Assembly (NCBI GenBank): GCA_012799995.1
Contig: JAAZKE010000005.1
Location: 1-41,551 of the forward strand
DNA: 41,551 nucleotides
Direction of reading: 5' to 3'
From: Chloroflexota bacterium
GTDB taxonomy: Bacteria > Chloroflexota > Anaerolineae > Anaerolineales > Anaerolineaceae
Below are positions 25,744-33,541 of this stretch, piece by piece (the stretch's first letter is position 1; each line of letters begins with the position of its first letter). The notes beneath the pieces are model-generated. The model was not told the DNA's origin. It saw nothing but the letters and a program-made list of their open reading frames with translations, and did not search any database. Position numbers and translations under genes: made by a program.

Positions 25744-26831
25744 ACAAACGAAAATCATCGATAAGCAGAAAAAGCTCTATTTGGATCGGTCTTGTGATAC
25801 TTCTCCTGGTGATTGGCGGAAGTTTTGCTTATCAATATTTTCAATCAGCCAACCAGCCTCCAATAGTTATTCGTGGCTATGTAGGGGGCGAAAAGATCAA
25901 CTTTCTGGAAAATCCGAAGGTCAGGAAAATTCTGAAAGACCGATACAGGATTGAGGTCGATTCCAACAAAGCCGGATCATTGGACATGGTTCGCGCTAAC
26001 CATACCGGTTATGATTTCCTCTTCCCCTCTAATCAGACTGCGCTGGAACTTTATATAAATACAATTGGACCAACCCATAAAGATGACATTATCTTCAACA
26101 CCCCGATCGTGCTGTATACCCATAAACTGATCGCTGATGCGTTGATGAATGAAGGACTGGTAACAAAATCCGGCGAAGTTTTCCAAATCGACATGCTGAA
26201 ACTGGTTAGTTATCTGAAAGAAGGAAAATCGTGGGCGGATGTAGGCATACCACAGCTATATGGTGCGATGACAGTCGATACAACTGACCCTGCAAAGTCA
26301 AATTCCGGGAACATGTTTGCCGGATTGGTAGCCAATCTGCTCAATAATGGTCAGGTTGTCACAGCTCCTCAGGTAGACAAGATCTTACCGGATTTGACAA
26401 ATATATTCGTAAAACTCGGATATATGGAAACATCTTCTTCAGATCTGTTCAGCCAGTTCCTCAAGACCGGGGTTGGGGCAAAACCGATTATCGCCGGATA
26501 CGAGAGCCAGCTGCTTGAATTTTCAAAGATGGAGCCCGCTGCCTGGGAGGAAGTCAAGGATGATTTTGTCATCCTTTACCCGGTACCAACAGTCTGGTCA
26601 ACTCATATCCTGATCGCACTCAACGCTCAGGGAGAAACACTGATGGGGGCATTGAAAGACGCTGAGATTCAAAAGATCGCCTGGGAAGACCATGGCTTCA
26701 GAACAGGTGTGTATGGCTCTGGAAGCAGTTTAAAGACCTTTTCTGTGCCAGGATTGGCAGGAAATATCACACAAATCATTCAAATGCCCAGTTACCGCGT
26801 GATGGAAACGATTATTCAATCATTTGAATAA
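25740..26831 (+). CDS. Membrane-anchored solute-binding-like protein
   Basis: A 363-aa protein with a basic N-terminus (MNKRKSSISRKSS), one membrane helix at about 14-31 without a lipobox cysteine, and an extracytoplasmic binding-protein-like domain. VIRGYVGGEKINFLENPKV at the start of the domain and PAKSNSGNMFAGLVANLL later parallel the solute-binding half of the first gene (TLKIVSGSENKILEPIL, TQSNSGASAYIGFIYALL). The two operon members are therefore distant homologues. No ABC permease or ATPase lies next to it, so import is unlikely; sensing or scaffold function within the TelA system is more plausible. It overlaps the XpaC-like gene by ATGA and is 29 bases before telA. Confidence 0.85.
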   Translation: MNKRKSSISRKSSIWIGLVILLLVIGGSFAYQYFQSANQPPIVIRGYVGGEKINFLENPKVRKILKDRYRIEVDSNKAGSLDMVRANHTGYDFLFPSNQTALELYINTIGPTHKDDIIFNTPIVLYTHKLIADALMNEGLVTKSGEVFQIDMLKLVSYLKEGKSWADVGIPQLYGAMTVDTTDPAKSNSGNMFAGLVANLLNNGQVVTAPQVDKILPDLTNIFVKLGYMETSSSDLFSQFLKTGVGAKPIIAGYESQLLEFSKMEPAAWEEVKDDFVILYPVPTVWSTHILIALNAQGETLMGALKDAEIQKIAWEDHGFRTGVYGSGSSLKTFSVPGLAGNITQIIQMPSYRVMETIIQSFE

Positions 26832-26860
26832 TCGTTATTAATACTAAATTGGAGAAAACA

Positions 26861-27985
26861 ATGGCACAGGAAATTAATTTGGCTGAATTAGCCGCCAGTA
26901 AAGCAAGATTCGAACCAGTCAAAGAAGAAAAAATGGAAATTCAACCGATTGCCCCGGATCGGGAATTTACCAATGATGAACTGGCAAAAATTGAGGAATT
27001 GAAGAACAACATCAACCTCCTCAACTCACAGGGACTGCTGATTTATGGTGTCGGTGCGCAACGAAAGATCACCGACTTCGCCGATTCAATTCTGAAAAAA
27101 GTTCAAGCGAAAGATGCCGGGAACGTCGGTGAGGTGATGACCGATCTTCTGGTTACAGTACAAAGCCTTGATATTGATTCGCTTTCAGAAAAAGAAACGA
27201 TCTTTTCCAAGTTGCCCTTTATGAACAACCTCAAGCGATTCATGGCAAAATACCAGACCATTGAAGGACAAATTGACAAGATTGAGTTGTCACTTGACCA
27301 GTCTCGAAATATGCTGCTGAAAGATATTGGCATGTTCGATATGCTTTATCAGAAAAATGTCGAATACTTTCATGAGCTGGATTACCTGATTGTCGCAGGT
27401 GAAGAGAAAATCAAGGAAGCGCGTGAGGAAGTTCTGCCGAAGCTGACTGAAGAAGCCAGGCAAAAGAATGATCCCATGTCGATTCAGCTTGTGCATGACT
27501 TTGAAGACACAATTAACCGGTTTGAGAAAAAGGTGCATGACCTGAAACTGAGTAAAACAATCGCAATGCAGACTGCTCCTCAGATTCGCCTGATCCAGAA
27601 CAATGATAAGGCGCTGGTCGATAAGATTCAAACCGCGATCCTCAATACAATTCCTCTCTGGAAGAACCAGATTGTGATTGCGCTGGGGCTTCAGAATCAG
27701 GATGATGTGCTCAAAATGCAGCGGAAAATCAATCAGACTACGAATGACCTGCTCTTGAAGAACGCTGAAATGCTGAAACAGAATACCATTGAAGTTGCAA
27801 AAGAAAGTGAAAAAGGAATCGTCGAGCTGGATACGCTCAAAAAAGTCAATACCGATTTAATTGAGACAATTGAAGAAACAATGAAAATTCATAAAGAAGG
27901 ACGTGCAGCAAGACAAAACGCAGAACTTGAATTGGCAGCAATCGAGAGCCGATTGAAAGATACACTATTACAAACCGGAAAATAA
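26861..27985 (+). CDS. telA: TelA-family toxic anion resistance protein
   Basis: A 374-aa, almost entirely helical cytoplasmic protein of the TelA/KlaA family. Recognisable blocks are MNNLKRFMAKYQTIEGQIDK, KDIGMFDMLYQKNVEYFHEL, KTIAMQTAPQIRLIQNNDK and IPLWKNQIVIALGLQNQ, which are the conserved core of the family. The start is the ATG at 26861 with GGAG seven bases upstream; a TTG four codons earlier overlaps that ribosome site and is unlikely. TelA homologues are associated with tellurite and other envelope stresses, but the molecular function is unsettled. Last gene of the operon, followed by a strong hairpin. Confidence 0.95.
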   Translation: MAQEINLAELAASKARFEPVKEEKMEIQPIAPDREFTNDELAKIEELKNNINLLNSQGLLIYGVGAQRKITDFADSILKKVQAKDAGNVGEVMTDLLVTVQSLDIDSLSEKETIFSKLPFMNNLKRFMAKYQTIEGQIDKIELSLDQSRNMLLKDIGMFDMLYQKNVEYFHELDYLIVAGEEKIKEAREEVLPKLTEEARQKNDPMSIQLVHDFEDTINRFEKKVHDLKLSKTIAMQTAPQIRLIQNNDKALVDKIQTAILNTIPLWKNQIVIALGLQNQDDVLKMQRKINQTTNDLLLKNAEMLKQNTIEVAKESEKGIVELDTLKKVNTDLIETIEETMKIHKEGRAARQNAELELAAIESRLKDTLLQTGK

Positions 27986-27994
27986 CGGATGTTG

Positions 27995-28034
27995 AAAAGG
28001 CAGGGCTGAAAAATATTTTTCAGCCCTGCCTTTT
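27995..28034. terminator. Bidirectional rho-independent terminator after telA
   Basis: A perfect inverted repeat with 20-base arms (27995-28014 and 28015-28034). The core GGCAGGGCTG / CAGCCCTGCC is flanked by A and T runs on both sides. It ends the Tel operon on the plus strand and can also serve the ZIP transporter gene arriving on the minus strand. Confidence 0.93.
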
Positions 28035-28115
28035 CGGTTAATTGTATATATCGCCCTTTGCTTATTCAATCAGGGACGTCTCCCATGCATGAGGCAAATA
28101 TTTGAGTTTCAAGGA

Positions 28116-28922
28116 TTATCCCAAGGCGACATCCATTCCCATCATCAGCGCCAGACCGAACAGCAACGCCAGCGTCGGCATATCTGATCCATCTGACTCA
28201 GCCTCTGGAATCAGCTCTTCAGATACCACAAACATCATCGCGCCAGCTGCGAACGACAGCGCATAAGGCAGGATCGGCTGAATGAAGATAACCGCCGCTG
28301 CTCCTAACAACGCCCCTATTGGCTCAACCAACCCGGAAAACTGCCCCCAGAAAAACGCTTTACCGCGAGAAAATCCTTCCGCTCGCAGTGGTGCAGACAC
28401 CGCCAGTCCTTCGGGAAAATTTTGTAATCCCATTCCAATGGCAATTGACAATGCCGTGGCTACATAATGGGGATCATTTAAGACGCCGGCAGCACCGAAT
28501 GCAACACCAACCGCCAATCCTTCAGGGATGTTATGCAGCGTGATCGCCAGCACCAGCAGGAAATTTCGGCTCAAACCGGTTTTGATCCCTTCCGGGTCTT
28601 TCTCGCCAATGTGCAAATGAGGAAGATATTTATCAATCAGCCAAAGAAAAATTCCACCCAGCAGGAACCCGCTAACGGCAGGAATCCAGGGCTCAGTGTT
28701 CCCCATCTCCGCAGTTGATTCAATCGCGGGAACCAACAGAGAGAAAAAGCTGGCAGCAATCATGATACCAGCTGAAAATCCAAGCATATTATTCAATGAC
28801 TTTTTTGGAATTTCACGGGAAAGAAATACACCGGCAGCGCCCAGCGCCGTCATCCCATAGGTAAAAAGGCCTGCAAGCAATGCCTGTACCATAGGGGGAA
28901 ATTGCATTATAAAATCGATCAT
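28116..28922 (-). CDS. ZIP-family metal transporter (GufA-like)
   Basis: A 268-aa integral membrane protein with about eight hydrophobic helices. Helix 4 carries LHNIPEGLAVGVAFG and helix 5 carries LQNFPEGLAVSAPL, the paired metal-binding motifs of bacterial ZIP proteins of the GufA group, which import zinc and other divalent cations. An acidic/His stretch between helices 3 and 4 (DKYLPHLHIGEKDPEG) could bind metal. AAAGGA precedes the ATG. It lies 12 bases downstream of the methyltransferase-like gene on the same strand. A decayed copy of its C-terminus exists at 23219-23308. Confidence 0.95.
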   Translation of the reverse strand: MIDFIMQFPPMVQALLAGLFTYGMTALGAAGVFLSREIPKKSLNNMLGFSAGIMIAASFFSLLVPAIESTAEMGNTEPWIPAVSGFLLGGIFLWLIDKYLPHLHIGEKDPEGIKTGLSRNFLLVLAITLHNIPEGLAVGVAFGAAGVLNDPHYVATALSIAIGMGLQNFPEGLAVSAPLRAEGFSRGKAFFWGQFSGLVEPIGALLGAAAVIFIQPILPYALSFAAGAMMFVVSEELIPEAESDGSDMPTLALLFGLALMMGMDVALG

Positions 28923-28934
28923 TTTGATTTCCTT

Positions 28935-30230
28935 TCAAGTAATTTTTTCAGAGAAGATACCAATCATCAGAAATTGTGCTGTCTGTGGCATTTCGTCAAC
29001 AGGAATGCAGCTTTTTAAGTCAAACCCCTCCTGTTGAAGAAGCAGACAGTCGCGCGCAAAAAGAGCTGTATCGCGGTAAATCCCAACCAGGATTTCTGGA
29101 TGAGCTGTACAGAGTGTCTGTAAAACCCCTTTTCGGATGGGTGTAATGGCTGAATCATATAAAACCAGCTTATGAGGTCTGCCAAGTGCCAGAATGGATT
29201 CAGAGAACTCCCCAAGAATCAAAGACACGCTTTCAGCCTCATCCAGGTTTAGCAGGAAGTCATCCAGGTAAGCATCTTCCCGATCAAGCACAACCACTTC
29301 TTTGCTGAAAGAACTCAACCATTTCGTCCAGAATCCAGTTCCCGCAGGAACCACCACAACGCTGTTCTCCTGTAAGGGGGACAGTTGTCCCTTGAGTGCC
29401 TCGGCAGCCAACGCTATTGCCAGGGGATTCGGAAAAAACGGACTGTCGTCAGCAGCCACAAGCTCAATCTCTTCAATCTGCTGCATCATGGAGCTGTCGC
29501 CTGCCAACACAGCAGAGCCGCCGGGTCCGCTGTATACGATTGAAACCGGCAGGTCGGTCTCAAGTTCAAGTTCAGGACGCTCGGTGGTTCCACTCAGAAC
29601 CATTTGTATACCACCGTCCCACCCCGTTCGAATCTCAAGCCCTTGTAATCCCGACTCCTCTTCGAAGCTGATCATTCCCAACAGATCATTGATTTCCTGC
29701 CTGCAAATCATACATTTTGCAATCGGCACTGCCTGGCGTTTTTTCCCTGGCAGTGCAATCGTCCCGTCAGGATGGATGCGGAACTTCATGCTGGAACGAT
29801 ATTCGTATTCTTTCGGAGAACCAATAAAGGGAAGCACAACCGCTTCCGCTGAAGTCAGTTTGCCAATTCGGCTTAACTGATCCACCAGAATAGATCGTTT
29901 GGCATCCAACTGGTCAGGGTAAGAAAGGATTTGAAAAATGCAGCCTGCGCATTCACTGAAATACGGGCATGGAGGGGCGATTCGCTGCGGAGCAGGTTCG
30001 ATGATTTCAATCGCATTCCCATGCAGATATTTCCCATCACTCTCATTGAAGCGAACCCGAACGAGTTCATCTGGCAAAACGCCGGGGACAAACACTACCT
30101 TTCCGCTGCTGAGTCTGCCAAATCCGCTGCCATTACTATCCAGTTTTTCTATTCTTACGGGCTCGGTTCTGCATTGATTTGATTGATTCTTGTGAGGTCC
30201 CTGCAAAATGCTCCAATCCTGATGCTCCAA
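28935..30230 (-). CDS. TrmA/RlmD-like RNA m5U methyltransferase homologue lacking catalytic residues
   Basis: The 431-aa protein has an N-terminal TRAM domain (about 22-80) and the full set of iron-sulfur cysteines (C88, C94, C97 and C173), followed by the central RNA-binding part (YRSSMKFRIHPDGTIALPG). The C-terminal Rossmann domain is strongly degraded. The SAM loop reads VPAGTGFWTKW where the family has D-(L/F)-x-C-G-x-G. The DPPR-G loop reads YDSAITPIRKG. The SCNP nucleophile motif reads GIYRDTALFARD, with no cysteine. The MFPxTxHxE end reads EMPQTAQFL, with no catalytic glutamate. It probably does not methylate RNA but may still bind it. The frame is intact. The only usable early start is TTG at 30230, close behind a TATAAT, so leaderless translation is possible. 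Confidence 0.88.
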   Translation of the reverse strand: MEHQDWSILQGPHKNQSNQCRTEPVRIEKLDSNGSGFGRLSSGKVVFVPGVLPDELVRVRFNESDGKYLHGNAIEIIEPAPQRIAPPCPYFSECAGCIFQILSYPDQLDAKRSILVDQLSRIGKLTSAEAVVLPFIGSPKEYEYRSSMKFRIHPDGTIALPGKKRQAVPIAKCMICRQEINDLLGMISFEEESGLQGLEIRTGWDGGIQMVLSGTTERPELELETDLPVSIVYSGPGGSAVLAGDSSMMQQIEEIELVAADDSPFFPNPLAIALAAEALKGQLSPLQENSVVVVPAGTGFWTKWLSSFSKEVVVLDREDAYLDDFLLNLDEAESVSLILGEFSESILALGRPHKLVLYDSAITPIRKGVLQTLCTAHPEILVGIYRDTALFARDCLLLQQEGFDLKSCIPVDEMPQTAQFLMIGIFSEKIT

Positions 30231-30239
30231 ATCGTGTCA

Positions 30240-30247
30240 ATTATAAT
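30240..30247. promoter_or_regulatory. Symmetric bidirectional -10 element (ATTATAAT)
   Basis: The palindrome ATTATAAT gives TATAAT on both strands (plus 30242-30247, minus 30245-30240) in the 24-base gap between divergent genes. Seven bases after the plus-strand copy is the ATG at 30255. Nine bases after the minus-strand copy is the TTG at 30230. Neither start has a Shine-Dalgarno sequence. The -35 regions are weak on both sides. Confidence 0.5.
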
Positions 30248-30254
30248 GCTTGCT

Positions 30255-31118
30255 ATGAGAGTATTCTTTGGCAGGTGGCTTGTTCAATGTATTGTGTCTG
30301 GGTTTTTGTTATTTCTTTTGCTTTCGGGATGTGCTCCCGCAACTGTCGCACCTCTTACCCCTCCCATAACTCAAACGCTGCCAACCCCTCAAGCCATAAT
30401 CCAATCCCAAACGGTGTCATCTACCCTTCTCCAGACAGCAACCCCCGAAATCACAGCACTCTTCAAAACCCGCATCATTGATGAAGAGTCCATGATCCTG
30501 AACTTCGAATTCTTTCAAACCCCAACTTTGCTGTTTGTTGATAATTCGCCGGTTATTGAATCCGTCAGTTATCAGGTGCCTTTCCGATCACAGGAAGGAT
30601 TAAAATCAAACGGCATCGCTACCACCGCTGGCTGCACAGCTGCTTCAGCTCAGATGATTCTCGATTATTGGAAGCTTCAAAACCCTGAAAATAAGACGCT
30701 GAGCGCACAACGGTTGATCGACATCAACACATCCCAGGGGACCTTCAACCGCGTCAAAGGCCTTTCAATGACCAACATGACTGATGAATTTGCATTATTA
30801 GGGTATGAGGTGGAAACCTTTCGCAACAGTTCCAAAAGAACGCTTCTGGCAGCTTTGAATGAGTTTGGACCTCAGGCAATACTGGTAAAAACCGGCTGGG
30901 TTCCTACCGGTTCCAATCACCTCGCAGTGTTGACTGGATACGATAGTGAAAATGATCTGGTAACGATCAATGATCCCTGGTACGATGCCCCGCTTGAACT
31001 GACCTGGGATGGCTTTGATGGCATCTGGAGCATGAACTATTCTGAGCGGAAAGATGGTTATCTGACGCGTACTTTTTTCAATGTTATCCCGAAGAATCTG
31101 ATAAATATTGACAATTAA
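30255..31118 (+). CDS. C39-like (papain-fold) lipoprotein
   Basis: A 287-aa exported lipoprotein. The signal peptide ends LLLSGC (Cys26), followed by a Pro/Thr-rich linker (about 30-75). A C39_2-like domain spans about residues 100-285, with candidate catalytic residues C127 (in TTAGCTAASAQMILDYW), H222 (in GSNHLAVLTGYDS) and D240 (in TINDPWYDAP). It is anchored on the outside of the membrane; the substrate, perhaps peptide or peptidoglycan crosslinks, is unknown. The frame is open upstream to 30183, but ATG 30255 (or 30246) gives a standard signal peptide and fits the TATAAT seven bases before it. It is the second of three C39-like proteins in the window. Confidence 0.87.
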   Translation: MRVFFGRWLVQCIVSGFLLFLLLSGCAPATVAPLTPPITQTLPTPQAIIQSQTVSSTLLQTATPEITALFKTRIIDEESMILNFEFFQTPTLLFVDNSPVIESVSYQVPFRSQEGLKSNGIATTAGCTAASAQMILDYWKLQNPENKTLSAQRLIDINTSQGTFNRVKGLSMTNMTDEFALLGYEVETFRNSSKRTLLAALNEFGPQAILVKTGWVPTGSNHLAVLTGYDSENDLVTINDPWYDAPLELTWDGFDGIWSMNYSERKDGYLTRTFFNVIPKNLINIDN

Positions 31119-31149
31119 AGAATTTTGACAAATTTCGTCGGCTAAAACA

Positions 31150-31178
31150 TTGATTTCCCCAAGAAAAAGATATATACT
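31150..31178 (+). promoter_or_regulatory. Sigma70-type promoter for the VWA-sortase gene
   Basis: TTGATT (31150-31155) and TATACT (31173-31178) are separated by 17 bases, about 130 bases before the ATG at 31310. The remaining 190-base spacer contains no other gene-like feature. Confidence 0.55.
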
Positions 31179-31309
31179 CTCTCAGGTTCAAATTGCTGCT
31201 TTATCTAGTACAGAAATAAACAATTAACAAATATACATAATAAGAACAGCAAATTGACCAAAAGGGGAATTTACCTCTTATTTTGGCATATGCCATCAAA
31301 GGGAGAAAT

Positions 31310-33496
31310 ATGAAAACGATCCTGAAATTTCTTTATCTTATCCTGTTGTTCCTGTTCTTTTCAAATCCAGTTCTAACGGTCTTTGCTCAAAGTGAAGAAC
31401 ATATTTCATCTACTGTTGAAGTGATATTAGAGAATACAGAAAATTGTCAACGCACGATCCAGGGTACCACTACAATCCAATGGCCACTTTTGCCCCAATA
31501 TTTCGATGTGATTTTTGTTCAGGACGCCAGTGGCTCCTTCACAAACACAATGCCGCAGGTAAAGGAAACGTTGAAAAACATGGTGAACTTGCTTGATCTG
31601 GGTGTAACTGCCAATGGTTACCCTAAAGATCGCGCTATGTTGGTTACCTATCAGGGGTCACACGGATTTGGAATAAGCCAGTTGTCTGGCGCGATGACCT
31701 ATCAATATTATAACTGGTTTGGATATAAAATCACCAGCACGGGACTGACCAACGATAAGGCGAAATTAGACGCAGCCATCAACGCTATTTCTCCATTAGG
31801 GGCAACACCAACTATTGATGGGTTAGTTCGTGCACAAACCGATTACGCCAATGCGCTTGATCCCAATAATGTGTACGACGCTCAGTTATATTTTGAGGAT
31901 GGCCAACAAGTTCGACGACGGACAGTATATTTTTTGATCACGGATGGTGTCGCCAATTCAGGTATTTATTCGAATTTTCCTGCGGGTACGAAACCGATTG
32001 CTGAGTCATTGCTCAGACCAGTAGATGTAAACAGGTCCTATACCTGGGTTTATGAAAATATCGGAAAGGCTTACTTTGAGCTCTACTGGCAACCTGAAAA
32101 TTCCGAATTGTCCACTTATACCTATAAAAATGCAGCCAATCAGGATGAGTTCTATCGCACATTTACGGATGAATTCAATAACGTTTTTTATATAAAAGAT
32201 CCAGCAACCACTTCTATAGAACCCTATTTCATGTATATCAAGGCACCAAACGGCAACATCGTTTTTGATACTTACACCTATGATCCCTGGGAACATTACA
32301 CCCTGATGATGGAATCGCTGGAAGTTAAAGCCCAGGAATTGAAGACAACCGGAGGATTACCCTATTTACAAGGGGAACCCATGGCTGATGCCTATTTCGT
32401 ATCCGCTTATTGGGAGGACTTGATTCGGTTCGTTTCTGGAAAACTGAGAGGAATAACTTATCGTCCGACCGTTCGCCCAGTCGTGACCAATGCGATGAAA
32501 CGGATGGCAACGCAGGATAATTTTTACGTCAGTCATACAGAGGGGGCTGATTTTGCCGAGTTTCAGGAAAACCTGATGGAAGCATTCAAGCTGTCACAGC
32601 ATATAAGGGGTAATCTCTATATCACACTAGATCCAAATGTCACCTTCATCGAAGATTCGATAAACTTCTACGCCGTGGAAGCAGGATCAGAGACAAAAAT
32701 TGATCTAGCTTCGGTTTTGGACGCAGAGAAACAGATGTTAACAATCACGCTTGACACGCTACCAAAGGGTGAATATCGATTTGAATACCAGTTGTTAGAG
32801 AGCAGCTATCTGAAAGAACCTTATTATCCAGTGACTGAAATAAAAATTATCTGTGATGATGGAAATTGTATTGTCAGACCTGAAACAGGAATTTTACAGC
32901 AGGTAGATGGATTTGATTATCCACCATGTGAAGTCGATCCGCCATTACCTGACACCGGTTTTCCAGTGGATAAAGAAGTTCCAATTCTGCCGAACACTGG
33001 ATTCCGAATTGGTTCTCTAACGTTTCTGCCTTCTCAACCGACAGCAAAAATGTACGCGTCAACACCAATGAAACTGGAAATCCCAAGACTTGAAAAAACG
33101 CTCGAAATCGTTGGGGTTCCAATGGAAAAAGACCTTAAATGGGATGTAACCTGGTTGAATGGCAAGGCTGGATATCTATATGGAACAGCCTATCCAACTT
33201 GGAGTGGAAACACCGTCTTGACATCTCATGTCTGGGATGCATTTGATCAGCCGGGTCCATTTGCCGGGTTAAAACAGCTTCAATTTAACGATCTTTTATT
33301 GATTCATGCCTTCGGCAAAGTTTATGAATATTCCGTGCAAAGCAACGAACAGATTCAGCGAACCGATATTGATAAAGTGATGCGAGGAGAAGATTTCGAC
33401 TGGGTCACACTGTTAACTTGTGAAAACTATGATCAGGATTCAGGTACCTATGAATCTCGACGGATGGTGCGAGCCATCCTAACCAAAGTTTACTAG
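31310..33496 (+). CDS. Secreted VWA protein with two LPxTG motifs and a C-terminal sortase domain
   Basis: A 728-aa secreted protein. A signal peptide covers residues 1-27 (ending VFAQ). The VWA domain begins about residue 65 with FDVIFVQDASGSF, a complete DxSGS MIDAS motif, and continues with LITDGVANSG. A beta-rich region follows (about 430-530). The linker carries two sortase-recognition-like motifs, LPDTG (546-550) and LPNTG (560-564). The C-terminal 150 residues are a sortase domain with the catalytic triad H640 (LTSHVWD), C704 (TLLTCENY) and R718 (SRRMVRA), of the class D/E pattern with GPFAGL. The start is ATG 31310 with AAGGGAG. The fusion suggests a surface adhesin or pilus tip that carries its own transpeptidase. 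Domain assignment is strong; mechanism is inference. Confidence 0.93.
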   Translation: MKTILKFLYLILLFLFFSNPVLTVFAQSEEHISSTVEVILENTENCQRTIQGTTTIQWPLLPQYFDVIFVQDASGSFTNTMPQVKETLKNMVNLLDLGVTANGYPKDRAMLVTYQGSHGFGISQLSGAMTYQYYNWFGYKITSTGLTNDKAKLDAAINAISPLGATPTIDGLVRAQTDYANALDPNNVYDAQLYFEDGQQVRRRTVYFLITDGVANSGIYSNFPAGTKPIAESLLRPVDVNRSYTWVYENIGKAYFELYWQPENSELSTYTYKNAANQDEFYRTFTDEFNNVFYIKDPATTSIEPYFMYIKAPNGNIVFDTYTYDPWEHYTLMMESLEVKAQELKTTGGLPYLQGEPMADAYFVSAYWEDLIRFVSGKLRGITYRPTVRPVVTNAMKRMATQDNFYVSHTEGADFAEFQENLMEAFKLSQHIRGNLYITLDPNVTFIEDSINFYAVEAGSETKIDLASVLDAEKQMLTITLDTLPKGEYRFEYQLLESSYLKEPYYPVTEIKIICDDGNCIVRPETGILQQVDGFDYPPCEVDPPLPDTGFPVDKEVPILPNTGFRIGSLTFLPSQPTAKMYASTPMKLEIPRLEKTLEIVGVPMEKDLKWDVTWLNGKAGYLYGTAYPTWSGNTVLTSHVWDAFDQPGPFAGLKQLQFNDLLLIHAFGKVYEYSVQSNEQIQRTDIDKVMRGEDFDWVTLLTCENYDQDSGTYESRRMVRAILTKVY

Positions 33497-33541
33497 AAAG
33501 TCAAAATCTATTGCCTCTTCTCTTTTTTTTATTTATGATTT

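Noticed and set aside
25740-26831. ABC importer operon
   Set aside because: Two binding proteins are present but there is no permease or ATPase gene between 23484 and 27985.
31119-31309. Riboswitch or small RNA before the VWA-sortase gene
   Set aside because: No stable stem-loop set or known aptamer pattern is visible; only a promoter can be supported.
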